A stretch of 64,000 nt of DNA, taken from Cellvibrio sp. 79 (GTDB lineage: Bacteria; Pseudomonadota; Gammaproteobacteria; Pseudomonadales; Cellvibrionaceae). The stretch is from NCBI GenBank assembly GCA_003056245.1, contig MVDH01000002.1, positions 62,001-126,000 of the forward strand, read 5' to 3'. Of the stretch, positions 44,578 through 54,394 are shown piece by piece (position 1 is the stretch's first letter; each line of letters opens with the position of its first letter). The notes beneath the pieces are model-generated. The model was not told the DNA's origin. It searched no databases and was given only the letters and a program-made list of their open reading frames with translations. The translations under genes were made by a program, and so were the position numbers.

Positions 44578-46644
44578 TCAAGGTTGCAATTTGGTTGCCA
44601 GTGCGGCGCGAACCAGTTGCTCGCGCTCCTCTTTGGAGAGTTGAGTTAAGTCGGCATTTTTAAGTTTTGCCAAGGATTCAGCGCTTTTTTTCTGGTTTTG
44701 CTGGTGGCGCAGCTTTTCCATGGCGGTGGCAAATGCGGCCTCGGTGTCGTAATCCGCTTTGGCTGGCTTGTCGGGGCGCGGCTGGGTTAATGCATTGGCG
44801 GCCTGGAGTAGATCGTGGCCTGCAACGGCGGCGAGTCGCTCGGTATCTTCTGCTCCGTAAATGCCGCGCCAATAGCCAATGAGATGCGACAAGTTGTAAT
44901 GTGGCCGTTCATGTAGGACCTTCAGCAGGCGACCAAGCATTTGGCAGTCTGTGTCGTTGGCAACGGCAATCCAGAAATCATGGTCGGGCTCGAGGCTGGC
45001 CAATGATGTGTGCGTTAGTAGGAGTGCCAGGGCTTTGCGCGCTGGGGGCATCAGGTATTTTCCTGTGGTGCGCGGTTGAAGTTCTGGTTGGTATCGGTTC
45101 TGTGCCGGCCTCCGTGTGACCGGTTCCTCGTAGTATTCCCGATAATCGGGCGGCGGCAATTCCGCTGGGAAATCTCCGTAATCTCCCGGATGCATTCCGG
45201 TTTCGTAAGGATTTGCGGGTGAGCTCTGCGCATGATTGTCCCACCAATTATCGACTTGCCTGGGCATTGCAACTTGCGGGATCTTTTCTTCCGCCGGTAC
45301 TTTGGTTTGTATTGATTGAGCAGGCGGTTCCTTTGTTTGCTGCTCCAAAACCAGTTCCTGTAAAACATTGCGATTCAGGCCGGTTCGTGTTGCCAGGCTT
45401 TCAAACATCAGCTCGCGAAATACACCCTTGGGGAGTCGCTCAAGCAATGGTGCTGCGCGTTTACTGAAGGTGGCGCGACCTTCCATGGTCCGGATATTCA
45501 AGCCATCGGCGACTGCATCAAATAAATAATCCTCAAAAGGTACGGCCAGTTCGATCATGCGTTCGAATTTCTCCGGGCCTATTTGGCGTACCAGCGTGTC
45601 CGGATCTTCATTTTCCGGCAGGAACAGGAATTTCACGGTGCGACCGTCGGTCATGCATTCAATAGATGCTTCCAGTGCACGATGGGCGGCGCTGCGCCCG
45701 GCCTTATCGCCATCGAAACAAAATACGACTTCATTGGTATATTTGAAAGCGCGGTCGAGATGGTCCGGTCCGCAAGCTGTGCCGAGCGTTGCAACGCCAT
45801 AGCAGATCCCGAATTGCGCAAGGCTCACCACATCCATATAGCCTTCTACTACTAGCAGGCGAGGTAGCTCACGGTAGGCGAGACGCGCTTCGTAGAGTCC
45901 GTAAAGTTCCTGGCCCTTGTGGAAAACCGGTGTTTCCGGCGAGTTCAGGTATTTGGGTTTGTCATCGCCCAGTACGCGACCGCCAAAGCCGATCACCCTC
46001 CCACGGGTATCGCGGATCGGGAACATAATGCGATGGCGGAAGCGGTCATACAGTTTCTTTTCTTGCTCCTGGTGAATCAGCATGCCGCCTTCGATCAGCA
46101 GATGTTTGTCGTCATCGTTTTGCGCCAGGGATTTCAACAGGTTGTCCCAGCCCGGAGGGGCAAAGCCGACGCCATAAGCCTTGGCGGTCTTGCCATCCAG
46201 CCCGCGATTCTTCAGGTAATTCACCGCAAGGTGTTTGCTGGTGTGATGGCGCAATTGCTGTTGGTAAAACTGATCGGCTTTTTCCAGCAATGTATAAATA
46301 CTGCGCTTTTCTTCTTCTCTTTTTTGTTGGGCTTCAGTTTGTACTTCGCGCGGAACTTCCAGTCCGGCGAGACGGGCGAGAGACTCGGTAGCTTCCGGAA
46401 AGCTTAATCGCTCGTAATCCATCACAAAGCCGAGTGCATTGCCGCTTGCGCCGCAGCCGAAGCAATAGAAGAACTGTTTCTCCGGGCTGACGGTGAAAGA
46501 GGGGGTTTTCTCGTCGTGGAAGGGGCAGCAGGCGCTGTAGTTTTTGCCGGTCTTTTTGAGTTTTACACGGCTGTCGACCACGTCGACTATGTCGAGGCGG
46601 TCGAGCAGATCGTCAATAAAGCTCTGGGGAATTAATCCGGCCAT
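44578..46644 (-). CDS. dnaG: DNA primase DnaG
   Basis: The 688-residue protein has the CHC2 zinc-binding domain (ACCPFHDEKTPSF then YCFGCGASG), a Toprim core with the acidic motifs LLVVEGYMDVV and FCFDGDKAGRSA, and a C-terminal helicase-interaction domain from about 540. It makes RNA primers for replication with DnaB. A proline- and glutamine-rich linker of about 130 residues (from about 430) separates the core from the C-terminal domain. The gene lies between yqeY and rpoD. Confidence 0.97.
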   Translation of the reverse strand: MAGLIPQSFIDDLLDRLDIVDVVDSRVKLKKTGKNYSACCPFHDEKTPSFTVSPEKQFFYCFGCGASGNALGFVMDYERLSFPEATESLARLAGLEVPREVQTEAQQKREEEKRSIYTLLEKADQFYQQQLRHHTSKHLAVNYLKNRGLDGKTAKAYGVGFAPPGWDNLLKSLAQNDDDKHLLIEGGMLIHQEQEKKLYDRFRHRIMFPIRDTRGRVIGFGGRVLGDDKPKYLNSPETPVFHKGQELYGLYEARLAYRELPRLLVVEGYMDVVSLAQFGICYGVATLGTACGPDHLDRAFKYTNEVVFCFDGDKAGRSAAHRALEASIECMTDGRTVKFLFLPENEDPDTLVRQIGPEKFERMIELAVPFEDYLFDAVADGLNIRTMEGRATFSKRAAPLLERLPKGVFRELMFESLATRTGLNRNVLQELVLEQQTKEPPAQSIQTKVPAEEKIPQVAMPRQVDNWWDNHAQSSPANPYETGMHPGDYGDFPAELPPPDYREYYEEPVTRRPAQNRYQPELQPRTTGKYLMPPARKALALLLTHTSLASLEPDHDFWIAVANDTDCQMLGRLLKVLHERPHYNLSHLIGYWRGIYGAEDTERLAAVAGHDLLQAANALTQPRPDKPAKADYDTEAAFATAMEKLRHQQNQKKSAESLAKLKNADLTQLSKEEREQLVRAALATKLQP

Positions 46645-46731
46645 GAAAAAATAGTCGCCTGAGGAGAATTGTCAGACTGTAGCACCGGAGTCGCGCAATG
46701 GGCAGCGCCAGGTTCTAGCAGCAAGCACCAA

Positions 46732-47184
46732 TTAGCTTAATTTGGCTTTAAGCAGCTTGCTTACATCACCCATATCGGCACGGCCTTGCACTTGCGGTTT
46801 GATCAGTGCCATGGCTTTACCCATATCGCGCGCTTCAGTTACGCCGGCATCGGCAATCGCCTTAACAACAATGGCGTCCAGCTCGGCAGCGGTCAGTGCA
46901 GCGGGTAGATACGCCTGGATCTCGCGAATCTCATAAGCTTCCTGTTCGGCAAGCTCGGGGCGATTGGCATTGCGATATTGGGTTTCCGAGTCGCGACGTT
47001 GCTTGACCATTTTGTCCAGCACGACAAGAGCTCGGGCGTCATCTACTTCGATGCGCTCGTCGACTTCGATTTTCTTGAATTCAGACATCACAAGACGCAA
47101 AACCGCGACGCGCTCTTTTTCTTTAGCGCGCATCGCGGTTTTCAAGGCATCATTTATGCGGTCTTTTAGCGTTGCTTGACTCAT
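46732..47184 (-). CDS. yqeY: GatB/YqeY domain protein
   Basis: The 150-residue protein starts MSQATLKDRINDALKTAMRAK and has the YqeY signature VLRLVMSEFKKIEVDE and a C-terminal helical domain (GRADMGDVSKLLKAKL) like the tail of GatB. Such tails bind tRNA in amidotransferases; the role of free YqeY proteins is unsettled. ATG 47184 is chosen over an upstream ATG at 47202 because it matches the family N terminus. It sits between rpsU and dnaG, as in Pseudomonas-like genomes. Confidence 0.92.
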   Translation of the reverse strand: MSQATLKDRINDALKTAMRAKEKERVAVLRLVMSEFKKIEVDERIEVDDARALVVLDKMVKQRRDSETQYRNANRPELAEQEAYEIREIQAYLPAALTAAELDAIVVKAIADAGVTEARDMGKAMALIKPQVQGRADMGDVSKLLKAKLS

Positions 47185-47276
47185 GGTGTCACCAATAATC
47201 AATTACTTAAAACGCACGGCTTGTTAGCGAAAAGATGCAAACACAACTAACAGGCAGAACCGGTAAGCACTGGCTG

Positions 47277-47302
47277 GCTGCAACAACCCAAGGGTTTGCA
47301 GC
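47277..47302 (-). promoter_or_regulatory. Hairpin between rpsU and yqeY
   Basis: GCTGCAA-ca-ACCC pairs with GGGTTTGCAGC, an 11-bp stem with a two-base bulge, seven bases after the rpsU stop. There is no T-tract, so it could be a processing or partial attenuation element, like the one known between rpsU and dnaG in E. coli. Confidence 0.5.
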
Positions 47303-47308
47303 TGGCGA

Positions 47309-47524
47309 TTAGTACAGACGGGTAAACTTTTTAGATTCGCGTTGAACCTTTTTAGCATGACGCTTAACAGCAGCAGCGGCATCACGCTTACGGATAGTGG
47401 TTGGCTTCTCATAGCATTCGCGAGCGCGAACGTCAGCCAAAATACCGGCTTTCTCACAAGCGCGCTTGAAGCGACGCAGGGCTACATCAAATGGTTCGTT
47501 TTCTTTAATTTTTACTGAAGGCAT
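47309..47524 (-). CDS. rpsU: Ribosomal protein S21
   Basis: The 71-residue basic protein starts [20 protein letters not shown] and ends [14 protein letters not shown], the full S21 sequence. It joins the 30S platform near the anti-Shine-Dalgarno end of 16S rRNA. It is the first gene of the rpsU-yqeY-dnaG-rpoD operon and is divergent from tsaD. Confidence 0.98.
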   Translation of the reverse strand: MPSVKIKENEPFDVALRRFKRACEKAGILADVRARECYEKPTTIRKRDAAAAVKRHAKKVQRESKKFTRLY

Positions 47525-47755
47525 GCTGTTACCTTTAAATAGAGTGCTTGAAAATGATGTCTTGTGGGTAGCTGCCGGTATAAAACACGGTCAAGTATCC
47601 GAGGGGTGCGGATTCTATACGCTTATTCCCCCCATCGCAACCTTGGGTCTTCTTATATGAGGGGAGTTTTGCTGGGTTTTCAGTGGCCATCGGATTATCA
47701 TAGCCGCCCTTTTTAGCGTCTTTGTGCGCTAGTCAATGATCGTCAGAGGTTGATT

Positions 47756-48784
47756 ATGCGAGTTTTGGGGCTGGAAACATCCTGCGATGAAACCGGTGTG
47801 GCTGTATACGACAGCGAGCACGGCCTGCTGGCCCATGTGCTTTATACCCAAATCGCCCTTCATGCAGAGTACGGCGGCGTGGTGCCGGAACTGGCTTCGC
47901 GCGACCATGTGCGCAAGTTGCTTCCACTTATTAATGAAGTGATGGAAAAAAGTGGGTCCGCTGCAGAAGATATTGATGCAATTGCCTATACCTCGGGCCC
48001 TGGCCTTGTCGGGGCATTAATGGTGGGGGCCTCATTTGGTCGATCACTTGCCTATGCCTGGAAAGTTCCGGCAATCGGTGTCCATCATATGGAAGGACAT
48101 TTGCTCGCACCGATGCTTGAGGCAAATCCCCCGCAATATCCCTTCGTTGCGTTATTGGTTTCTGGCGGTCACACCCAGCTCGTCAAGGTAAGTGCATTGG
48201 GTGATTACGAATTGTTGGGGGAATCCATTGATGATGCGGCGGGCGAGGCTTTTGATAAAGCCGCCAAAATGCTCGATCTGGATTATCCCGGTGGACCACA
48301 GGTCGCCAAACTTGCCGAGCGCGGTGTGGAGGGGCGATTTAAATTTCCTCGCCCGATGGTAGATCGCCCCGGGCTGGACTTCAGTTTCAGCGGTCTAAAA
48401 ACTGCAACACTCACCGCTGTAAATGCCAACAAGCAAGCGAATGGTTTGCCTGATGATCAAACCTGTGCCGATATCGCTAACGCGTTCCAGGCTGCGGTGG
48501 TGGATACGCTGGTAATTAAATGCAAGCGCGCGCTTGAGCAAACCGGCATGAAGACGCTGGTGATCGCCGGCGGCGTTTCTGCTAACAAAAAACTGCGTGT
48601 CGATCTGGACAAAGAACTCGCCAAAATCGGCGCGAAAGTATTTTATGCCCGTCATGAATTTTGCACTGATAACGGCGCAATGATCGCCTATGCCGGTTGC
48701 CAGCGATTGTTGGCAGGGCAACATGAAAACCTGGCGATTAATATCAAAGCCCGCTGGCCGCTGGATTCACTTTCATCGCTTTAA
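47756..48784 (+). CDS. tsaD: tRNA threonylcarbamoyladenosine synthase subunit TsaD
   Basis: The 342-residue protein starts [19 protein letters not shown], the ASKHA ATPase opening, followed by the metal-binding [10 protein letters not shown], the [10 protein letters not shown] loop and a C-terminal [10 protein letters not shown]. With TsaB and TsaE it transfers threonylcarbamoyl to A37 of ANN-decoding tRNAs. ATG 47756 has AGAGGTTG upstream. It is divergent from rpsU, a classical arrangement, and is followed by folB. Confidence 0.97.
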   Translation: MRVLGLETSCDETGVAVYDSEHGLLAHVLYTQIALHAEYGGVVPELASRDHVRKLLPLINEVMEKSGSAAEDIDAIAYTSGPGLVGALMVGASFGRSLAYAWKVPAIGVHHMEGHLLAPMLEANPPQYPFVALLVSGGHTQLVKVSALGDYELLGESIDDAAGEAFDKAAKMLDLDYPGGPQVAKLAERGVEGRFKFPRPMVDRPGLDFSFSGLKTATLTAVNANKQANGLPDDQTCADIANAFQAAVVDTLVIKCKRALEQTGMKTLVIAGGVSANKKLRVDLDKELAKIGAKVFYARHEFCTDNGAMIAYAGCQRLLAGQHENLAINIKARWPLDSLSSL

Positions 48785-48817
48785 TTTTCGATTTTATACT
48801 TTAAGCAGACGCTGACT

Positions 48818-49189
48818 ATGGATATTGTTTACATCCGCGATTTACGTATAGACACCATTATTGGTATTTACGATTGGGAGCGCGAAGTGCGCCAGACCGT
48901 GAGTATCGATCTGGAAATGGCCAGCGATATCCGCAAAGCGGCCGAGACGGATGATATTCAGCATGCGTTGAATTACAAAGCCGTTTCCAAACGCTTGATT
49001 GCTTATGTGGAAAACCGCAATGCCTTGTTGGTTGAAACGCTTGCTGAAGAAATTTCACAAGTAATCCGTACAGAATTCAATGTGCCCTGGTTGCGTTTGC
49101 GTTTAAGCAAGCCTGGGGCAATCCGTGGTGCGCGTGATGTAGGGTTAATTATTGAGCGCGGCACCCGGCCCGAAGGCTTGCCGTTATGA
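48818..49189 (+). CDS. folB: Dihydroneopterin aldolase FolB
   Basis: The 123-residue protein starts MDIVYIRDLRIDTIIGIYDWER, which includes the conserved IGIYDWER. It continues with NYKAVSKRLI, LVETLAEEIS and LRLSKPGAIRGARDVG. It cleaves 7,8-dihydroneopterin in folate synthesis. The stop overlaps folK by four bases (ATGA). Confidence 0.95.
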   Translation: MDIVYIRDLRIDTIIGIYDWEREVRQTVSIDLEMASDIRKAAETDDIQHALNYKAVSKRLIAYVENRNALLVETLAEEISQVIRTEFNVPWLRLRLSKPGAIRGARDVGLIIERGTRPEGLPL

Positions 49190-49710
49190 CAGCGATATAT
49201 CTAAGTCTTGGCAGTAATGTAGATCGCCACAAGCATATTCTCGCGGCATTAGATGCGTTAAGTAAATTGTTGGGTGAATTAAAAGTATCCTCGGTTTACG
49301 AAAGTAAATCGGTTGGATTCGATGGAAGCAATTTTTTTAATTTAGTCGTTGGTGCGGAAACTGATTTATCAATTGCCGAGCTGTCCGAAAATTTAAAGCG
49401 TATAGAAGATGATAATGGCCGTAAACGCAATGGACCGAAATTCAGTCCGCGCACGCTGGATATAGATATTTTGACCTACGGGGATTTTGTCGGTATCGAA
49501 AGTGGAATTGAATTGCCGCGTGCGGAAATCACCAAAAACGCTTTTGTACTTTTACCACTGGCTGAAATCGCGCCGTCTATTTCACATCCACAATTACAAA
49601 AAAACTATCGGCAATTATGGGCTGATTACGACCAGGATTCACAGAAATTGTGGGCGATTGATTTTGAATGGCAAGGTAAAACCATTTCCCGTTCCGAAGT
49701 GTCTTTATAA
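49186..49710 (+). CDS. folK: HPPK, 6-hydroxymethyl-dihydropterin pyrophosphokinase FolK
   Basis: The 174-residue protein opens MTAIYLSLGSNVDRHKHIL and carries the family pattern RNGPKFSPRTLDIDILTYG, with the two magnesium-binding aspartates in LDIDIL. It phosphorylates the product of FolB for the next folate step. It is translationally coupled to folB. At 174 residues it is of normal length, with a slightly longer C terminus (WAIDFEWQGKTISRSEVSL). Confidence 0.95.
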   Translation: MTAIYLSLGSNVDRHKHILAALDALSKLLGELKVSSVYESKSVGFDGSNFFNLVVGAETDLSIAELSENLKRIEDDNGRKRNGPKFSPRTLDIDILTYGDFVGIESGIELPRAEITKNAFVLLPLAEIAPSISHPQLQKNYRQLWADYDQDSQKLWAIDFEWQGKTISRSEVSL

Positions 49711-49734
49711 TAGCTTGAGTGTGCTTCATTAATA

Positions 49735-50700
49735 TTAAAGCCACTTCTTATAGGCAACAATTCCAAATCCGGCAGCAATAATGAGCATCGCCCCCAAGGT
49801 ATAAAAATAACCATGGGTTGCATGCAATTCTGGCATGTTATCAAAGTTCATTCCGTAAATGCCGGCGATAAACGTGAGCGGAACAAAAATGGCGGTAATG
49901 ACGGTCAACACCTTCATGGTGTTATTTAGCTGGTGTGATGTGATGGAGAGGTAGCCATTGATCAAGTCGCCGCAAATTTCGTAATACATCGTCGTTAAGC
50001 CGTGCAATCTTTCGCAGCGTTCAAACAAGTCCTGCAGTGCGTGTTCTATGTCGCCATCTTCGTCGATCAGCCGTTGCGGAATATCTTTTAATAAATTAGT
50101 CACGAGTTTTTCATGGTAACTAAAAATACGCCGCAGCTTGCGTAACCGTGACTGGTAGGCGATTAATTCCCGCATAACCTCATCGTTAGGTTTTTCCTGC
50201 ATGGAATCTTCAAGTTCATTCAATGATGGCTCAAACGCAAGGATGGTTTCCAAATAGCGGCCGACTGAAAAACGCATAATACGCGACGCAAGCAGCCCGG
50301 GACTAACCAATAAATTTTCACTGTAGGCATTTTCCCAGTAGTAACTAATTCCCATGGAATTGCGCGGATGGCAGCTAATCAGGCAGCGGTCACCGGCAAA
50401 CAAAGCAATTGTCATTTGCTGGATGGTGAGGTCTTTATTAAATTCGGTGATGCCGCGATACAAAATTAATGTGTAATCATCAAAGGTTTCTGTTTTAGGC
50501 GGGTGGCGAAAACGTTGCACATCCTCCACAGCTAATGGATGACAACCCATGGATAATAAAAATTGCTTTTCTGTTGCCGGCTCTTCGCCCAATAAATCTA
50601 TCCAGATATAACCGCTGCCTTCGCTACGCCAACGCTCAATTAATTCCGTGCTGCCTTGTATATGTTCGCCATGTGCGGTGAGAAGCTGGGTTCTGATCAT
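49735..50700 (-). CDS. CorA-family divalent cation transporter
   Basis: The 321-residue protein has a long cytoplasmic N-terminal domain and two C-terminal transmembrane helices (about 260-280 and 294-314). Between them is the family signature YGMNFDNMPEL, with the GMN pore motif. Such proteins move magnesium, cobalt or zinc across the inner membrane. The gene is monocistronic and convergent with folK over 24 bp. CorA, ZntB or a YfjQ-like member cannot be separated from sequence alone, so no symbol is given. Confidence 0.9.
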   Translation of the reverse strand: MIRTQLLTAHGEHIQGSTELIERWRSEGSGYIWIDLLGEEPATEKQFLLSMGCHPLAVEDVQRFRHPPKTETFDDYTLILYRGITEFNKDLTIQQMTIALFAGDRCLISCHPRNSMGISYYWENAYSENLLVSPGLLASRIMRFSVGRYLETILAFEPSLNELEDSMQEKPNDEVMRELIAYQSRLRKLRRIFSYHEKLVTNLLKDIPQRLIDEDGDIEHALQDLFERCERLHGLTTMYYEICGDLINGYLSITSHQLNNTMKVLTVITAIFVPLTFIAGIYGMNFDNMPELHATHGYFYTLGAMLIIAAGFGIVAYKKWL

Positions 50701-50755
50701 TATTGTTTCGCAATTATTTAATTGAATGATTCGGTTAATTGATTAATCCGGTTGA

Positions 50756-51532
50756 TTAGATGGTGATGGTGCGTCCGCCATCCACTACTATTATTTGCCC
50801 CGTAATATAAGGAGCATCTTTCGCTAAAAATAAAATAGTTCGTGCGATGTCTTGTACTTGCCCGCGTTGTTGCAGGGGAATTTGTGCGAGCATTTTTTCT
50901 TTATTCTCATCCGAGAGTTGTTCTTCGGTTTTTTTATAGTAATCATCCGGCCAGAGAATGGCGCCTGGCGCTATCCCATTGACCCTTACGCGCGGGGCAA
51001 GTTCCTGGGCCAGGCTTTTGGTCAGCATTTCATTGCCTGCTTTTGCGATCGAATAAATGCTGTGTTTTCTGAGCGGGCGTTGTGCATAAATGTCGGCGAT
51101 ATTAATAATGCAGCCGTGATTTTTTATCAGTGTCGGTGCTAACGCTTGCGCAAGAAAGAAAGGCGCTTTGAGATTGGAATTAATTAAATTATCCCAATCC
51201 GCATGGGTAGCTTCACCAATAGGTGTGGGATAAAAACTGGACGCGTTGTTAACCAATAAATCCAATCGTTGCCATTGATCTGCACTTTGTTGGGCGAGGT
51301 TTAATACTTGTGCGTGATCATTGAGGTCTGCCTGTAATCCCGCTGCAGAGTTCTCTCGTTCGCTATTAAGTTCATCAACCAATTCCTGTGCAGCTGCAGC
51401 GGATTGGTTGTAGTGAACAATTACGTTGAAACCTGCAGCATGTAATTGCTGTGCAATCTCGGCGCCGATGCGTTTGGCAGCGCCGGTAACCAATGCGACT
51501 TTGGAGTGATTGTTAATGGTTGTGTCGGGCAT
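50756..51532 (-). CDS. folM: Short-chain dehydrogenase, FolM-like pteridine reductase
   Basis: The 258-residue SDR has the cofactor motif TGAAKRIGAEIAQQLHAAGF with VIVHYNQSA, NNASSF, and the catalytic YSIAKAGN (YxxxK). The TGAAKRIG plus HYNQS pattern is that of pteridine reductase and FolM, which reduces dihydrobiopterin or dihydrofolate-type substrates with NADPH. It sits close to cca on the same strand (25 bp) and near folB and folK, which supports a pterin role. A general 3-oxoacyl reductase is less likely. Confidence 0.82.
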   Translation of the reverse strand: MPDTTINNHSKVALVTGAAKRIGAEIAQQLHAAGFNVIVHYNQSAAAAQELVDELNSERENSAAGLQADLNDHAQVLNLAQQSADQWQRLDLLVNNASSFYPTPIGEATHADWDNLINSNLKAPFFLAQALAPTLIKNHGCIINIADIYAQRPLRKHSIYSIAKAGNEMLTKSLAQELAPRVRVNGIAPGAILWPDDYYKKTEEQLSDENKEKMLAQIPLQQRGQVQDIARTILFLAKDAPYITGQIIVVDGGRTITI

Positions 51533-51557
51533 GGTTTACTCCTGCAAAAAATGATTA

Positions 51558-52793
51558 CTATTCCTGTGCGAAAAATTCCTGCTTTAATTGCGTGACCTTA
51601 TCTAATCTCAATCGTGCAATTGCATCGCCAAATGCTTGGCCGGTTAAACCTTGCTCGCGCAACGGTGCCAAATCAATTTGTTGGGCTGCATTCAAGGCAC
51701 GGCGAAAAAAATTGGCTTGCGGATAGTCTCGATTTTCGAATCCGGTGCGACCGCGTGCATCGGCTTCGCAACACACCAGAAATTGATGAAAACGTTCCGG
51801 ACGACGAAATGCGTCATTGGATTGTAGAACTTTTAACACCGTCGCGGGTTTTAATTCCATCGCCCTGTGGCAATGGGTGTGCCATTGCGCCACCATGAGC
51901 GCAAGTTCTTTGTAGTCGCGCGGTGCAGCGATGCGTTCGCATAATTTTTTAACCAGCGGTACGCTGCGTTCTTCGTGAGCGATATGGCGTGGCCATTCTT
52001 CTTCCGGTGTTGTGCCTTTGCCTAAATCATGTACCAGCGTTGCAAAACGGATGCAGGTGTTGATAGTTAATTTAACGGCTTGCTGCAGGCTCATTAAAGT
52101 GTGGATACCAGTATCGACTTCCGGATGATGAGTTGCCGTTTGCGGTACACCGAAAAGCGCATCGATTTCCGGAAAAATTTTTTCCAGTGCATGGCAATCA
52201 CGCAATACCTGAATAAAAATTTCGGGATTAGGTTCGGCGAGCGCGCGTTCGGTTTCCTTCCAGATTCGCTCTGCCACCAGATGATCGACTTCGCCATTGC
52301 TGACCATGGTTTGCATCAGTGTGATGGTTTCATCGGCCACATGAAAACCGTATTGATGATAGCGCGCCGCAAAACGCGCAATTCGTAAAATCCGCACCGG
52401 GTCTTCAGCAAAAGCGGGCGATACATGGCGAAGTACTTTTTGTTGCAAGTCTGACTGGCCGTTATAAGGATCAATGATGCTGCCGTGTTCGTCTTCCGCC
52501 ATCGCATTGATGGTGAGATCGCGACGAACCAGATCTTCTTCCAGCGTGACTTCCTCGCCGCAGTAAAAACTGAAACCGGCATAACCATGGCCGGTTTTAC
52601 GTTCGGTGCGGGCGAGGGCATATTCTTCTTTTGTTTGCGGATGCAGGAATACTGGAAAATCTTTTCCAACCGGTGTAAAACCTTGTGCTTGCAATTGCTC
52701 CGGAGTGGCACCCACAACGACCCAATCCTGTTCGGTGACCGGGCGGCCTAATAATTTATCGCGGACAGCGCCGCCTACCAGATAGGTTTTCAT
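51558..52793 (-). CDS. cca: Multifunctional CCA-adding tRNA nucleotidyltransferase
   Basis: The 411-residue protein starts [19 protein letters not shown], followed by [10 protein letters not shown], the nucleotidyltransferase core. [15 protein letters not shown] follows, and then a C-terminal HD domain, [13 protein letters not shown], with HIAHEE. It completes or repairs the CCA end of tRNAs; the HD domain adds phosphohydrolase activity in gammaproteobacterial enzymes. Length matches the family. Confidence 0.96.
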   Translation of the reverse strand: MKTYLVGGAVRDKLLGRPVTEQDWVVVGATPEQLQAQGFTPVGKDFPVFLHPQTKEEYALARTERKTGHGYAGFSFYCGEEVTLEEDLVRRDLTINAMAEDEHGSIIDPYNGQSDLQQKVLRHVSPAFAEDPVRILRIARFAARYHQYGFHVADETITLMQTMVSNGEVDHLVAERIWKETERALAEPNPEIFIQVLRDCHALEKIFPEIDALFGVPQTATHHPEVDTGIHTLMSLQQAVKLTINTCIRFATLVHDLGKGTTPEEEWPRHIAHEERSVPLVKKLCERIAAPRDYKELALMVAQWHTHCHRAMELKPATVLKVLQSNDAFRRPERFHQFLVCCEADARGRTGFENRDYPQANFFRRALNAAQQIDLAPLREQGLTGQAFGDAIARLRLDKVTQLKQEFFAQE

Positions 52794-53169
52794 AACTCTG
52801 ACTTATTAGAAAAGTTGCGGTGAAGTATAGGTGAATCGCGCTGATAAAAAAATCTACAAAATGACTTGTGGCTGAATGGAAATTAAATTACTCTCGTCCA
52901 ACTTGTTAATTCATCTAACGATAGATCAAAAAATTATGTATTCAATGAGTTCCCTAAAACACCGCGTATCACTGCGACCAATTTTTTGGTGCGCGGTCAT
53001 TGCGCGTGTTTTAGCGGAATTTGTTGATTGATTAATGTTTTAATCGTTGTAAACAAAGGCCGCAGCATAAAAACTGCGGCCTTTGTGTTTTCAGGTTTCA
53101 GTTTTTCTAACCACATTACTGCTGCGGCGAATTTCAATTTCCTCCTCAGGGAATATAAGGAGTTATGCC
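52794..53169. other. Intergenic: divergent cca and transporter promoters
   Basis: About 375 bp with no good gene. It contains a strong hairpin (53054-53085) just before the DMT gene and a palindrome-like ACCAATTTTTTGGT near 52977. Confidence 0.5.
53054..53085 (+). terminator. Hairpin upstream of the DMT gene
   Basis: CAAAGGCCGCAG and CTGCGGCCTTTG pair perfectly (12 bp) around an 8-base loop, and are followed by TGTTTTC. No gene ends before it on the plus strand, so it could terminate a short leader RNA or attenuate the gene that starts 85 bp further on. Confidence 0.6.
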
Positions 53170-54165
53170 GTGGCTGTTTTGCTTGCCTATTTTTCCGTGG
53201 TGCTGATTTGGGCCACTACGCCCCTCGCTATTCAATGGAGTAGCGATAGTTTAAGTTTTATGGCTGCAGCCGCCGCACGTATGTCAATTGCGTTGGCGCT
53301 GGCGTTGTCATTCGTGGCGATTTTACGTCAGTCATTTGCAATTTTTTGGCAACATCGCCTGATTTTTTTTGCGGCATCGATTGGTATTTTTCCTAATATG
53401 CCCGTGGTCTATTGGGCTGCGCAATTTATTCCCTCTGGTTTGGTTGCAGTCATTTTTGCAATGTCTCCTTTTGTAACTGGCTTGATGACATTGTTGCTGC
53501 TAAAACAAAATCCATTTTCGCTTAAAAAAGTATTGGCGTTGCTGTTGGCGTTAATCGGGTTGATCGTTATTTTTTACCATCAATTACATTTTGATTTTCG
53601 TTCAGTGTATGGCATATCCGGCATCTTACTTTCTTGCGTGTTATTTAGTTTTAGTAGTGTGTGGGTAAAAAAATTAACGGAACAGCAGGCGGTAACACTG
53701 GATGCATTTCACCAGGCAACCGGCGCACTTTTATTTGCGTTACCGGGGTTGTTATTGGGTTGGTGGTTGATGGACGGTGATCTTCCACAAACGGTATCCG
53801 TGAAATCGGCTGGGTCGATTGTGTATTTGGCGATTGTCGGATCATTGATTGGATCGGCCTTATTTTTTTACATCTTGCAGCGGCTGTCTGCCAGCGTGGT
53901 GTCGTTGATTACGCTGATGACACCGGTGCTGGCCATTTTGCTGGGGAAAAATCTCGCTGATGAAGACTTACCCGCGCATACGCTATTTGGCGTGGGATTA
54001 GTATTGATTGCGTTACTGTTTTATTCCTCCCTTACGTTGGCGGCAATTAAAAACTGGTGCTCACAAAAGTTGCTCTCCGGTTTGCAATCGCGCGCCATCG
54101 ATGTCGATGGAAACGCTGAATCAGCGATACGCGAAGCAAGAGACGACATGATTCGTTATAAGTGA
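53170..54165 (+). CDS. EamA/DMT-family transporter
   Basis: From the GTG at 53170 the protein is 331 residues with about ten hydrophobic helices in two EamA halves (WAAQFIPSGLVAVIFAMSP in the first, SASVVSLITLMTPVLAILLG in the second). It is an inner-membrane drug/metabolite exporter-type permease of unknown substrate. AAGGAG lies seven bases before this GTG. The longer in-frame start at 53083 would begin inside the hairpin and add a non-membrane tail, so it is rejected. A polar C-terminal tail of 30 residues follows the last helix. Confidence 0.88.
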   Translation: MAVLLAYFSVVLIWATTPLAIQWSSDSLSFMAAAAARMSIALALALSFVAILRQSFAIFWQHRLIFFAASIGIFPNMPVVYWAAQFIPSGLVAVIFAMSPFVTGLMTLLLLKQNPFSLKKVLALLLALIGLIVIFYHQLHFDFRSVYGISGILLSCVLFSFSSVWVKKLTEQQAVTLDAFHQATGALLFALPGLLLGWWLMDGDLPQTVSVKSAGSIVYLAIVGSLIGSALFFYILQRLSASVVSLITLMTPVLAILLGKNLADEDLPAHTLFGVGLVLIALLFYSSLTLAAIKNWCSQKLLSGLQSRAIDVDGNAESAIREARDDMIRYK

Positions 54166-54176
54166 GTTGTTTTGGT

Positions 54177-54205
54177 GCGCGCCCCAGTGGCGCGCGTGCT
54201 TTTCA
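54177..54205 (+). terminator. Terminator after the DMT gene
   Basis: GCGCGCC and GGCGCGC pair around CCAGT and are followed by GTGCTTTTC, starting 11 bases after the stop. Confidence 0.65.
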
Positions 54206-54394
54206 TGCACCATGTTTGTGCCTGGGTGCATTTTGTTTTGGGTATGCAATCTTGTATTCAATGCACAACTTCATGATTTTGATAGTAAAAATAAAATTGG
54301 CTTGGTCCCTGCAATAGTCCGATCAAGCTAGTGTGAATTATCAATAGCTGCCTCAAAACAAATTAGCAAAGACCATTAATAGAGGACAAAACTC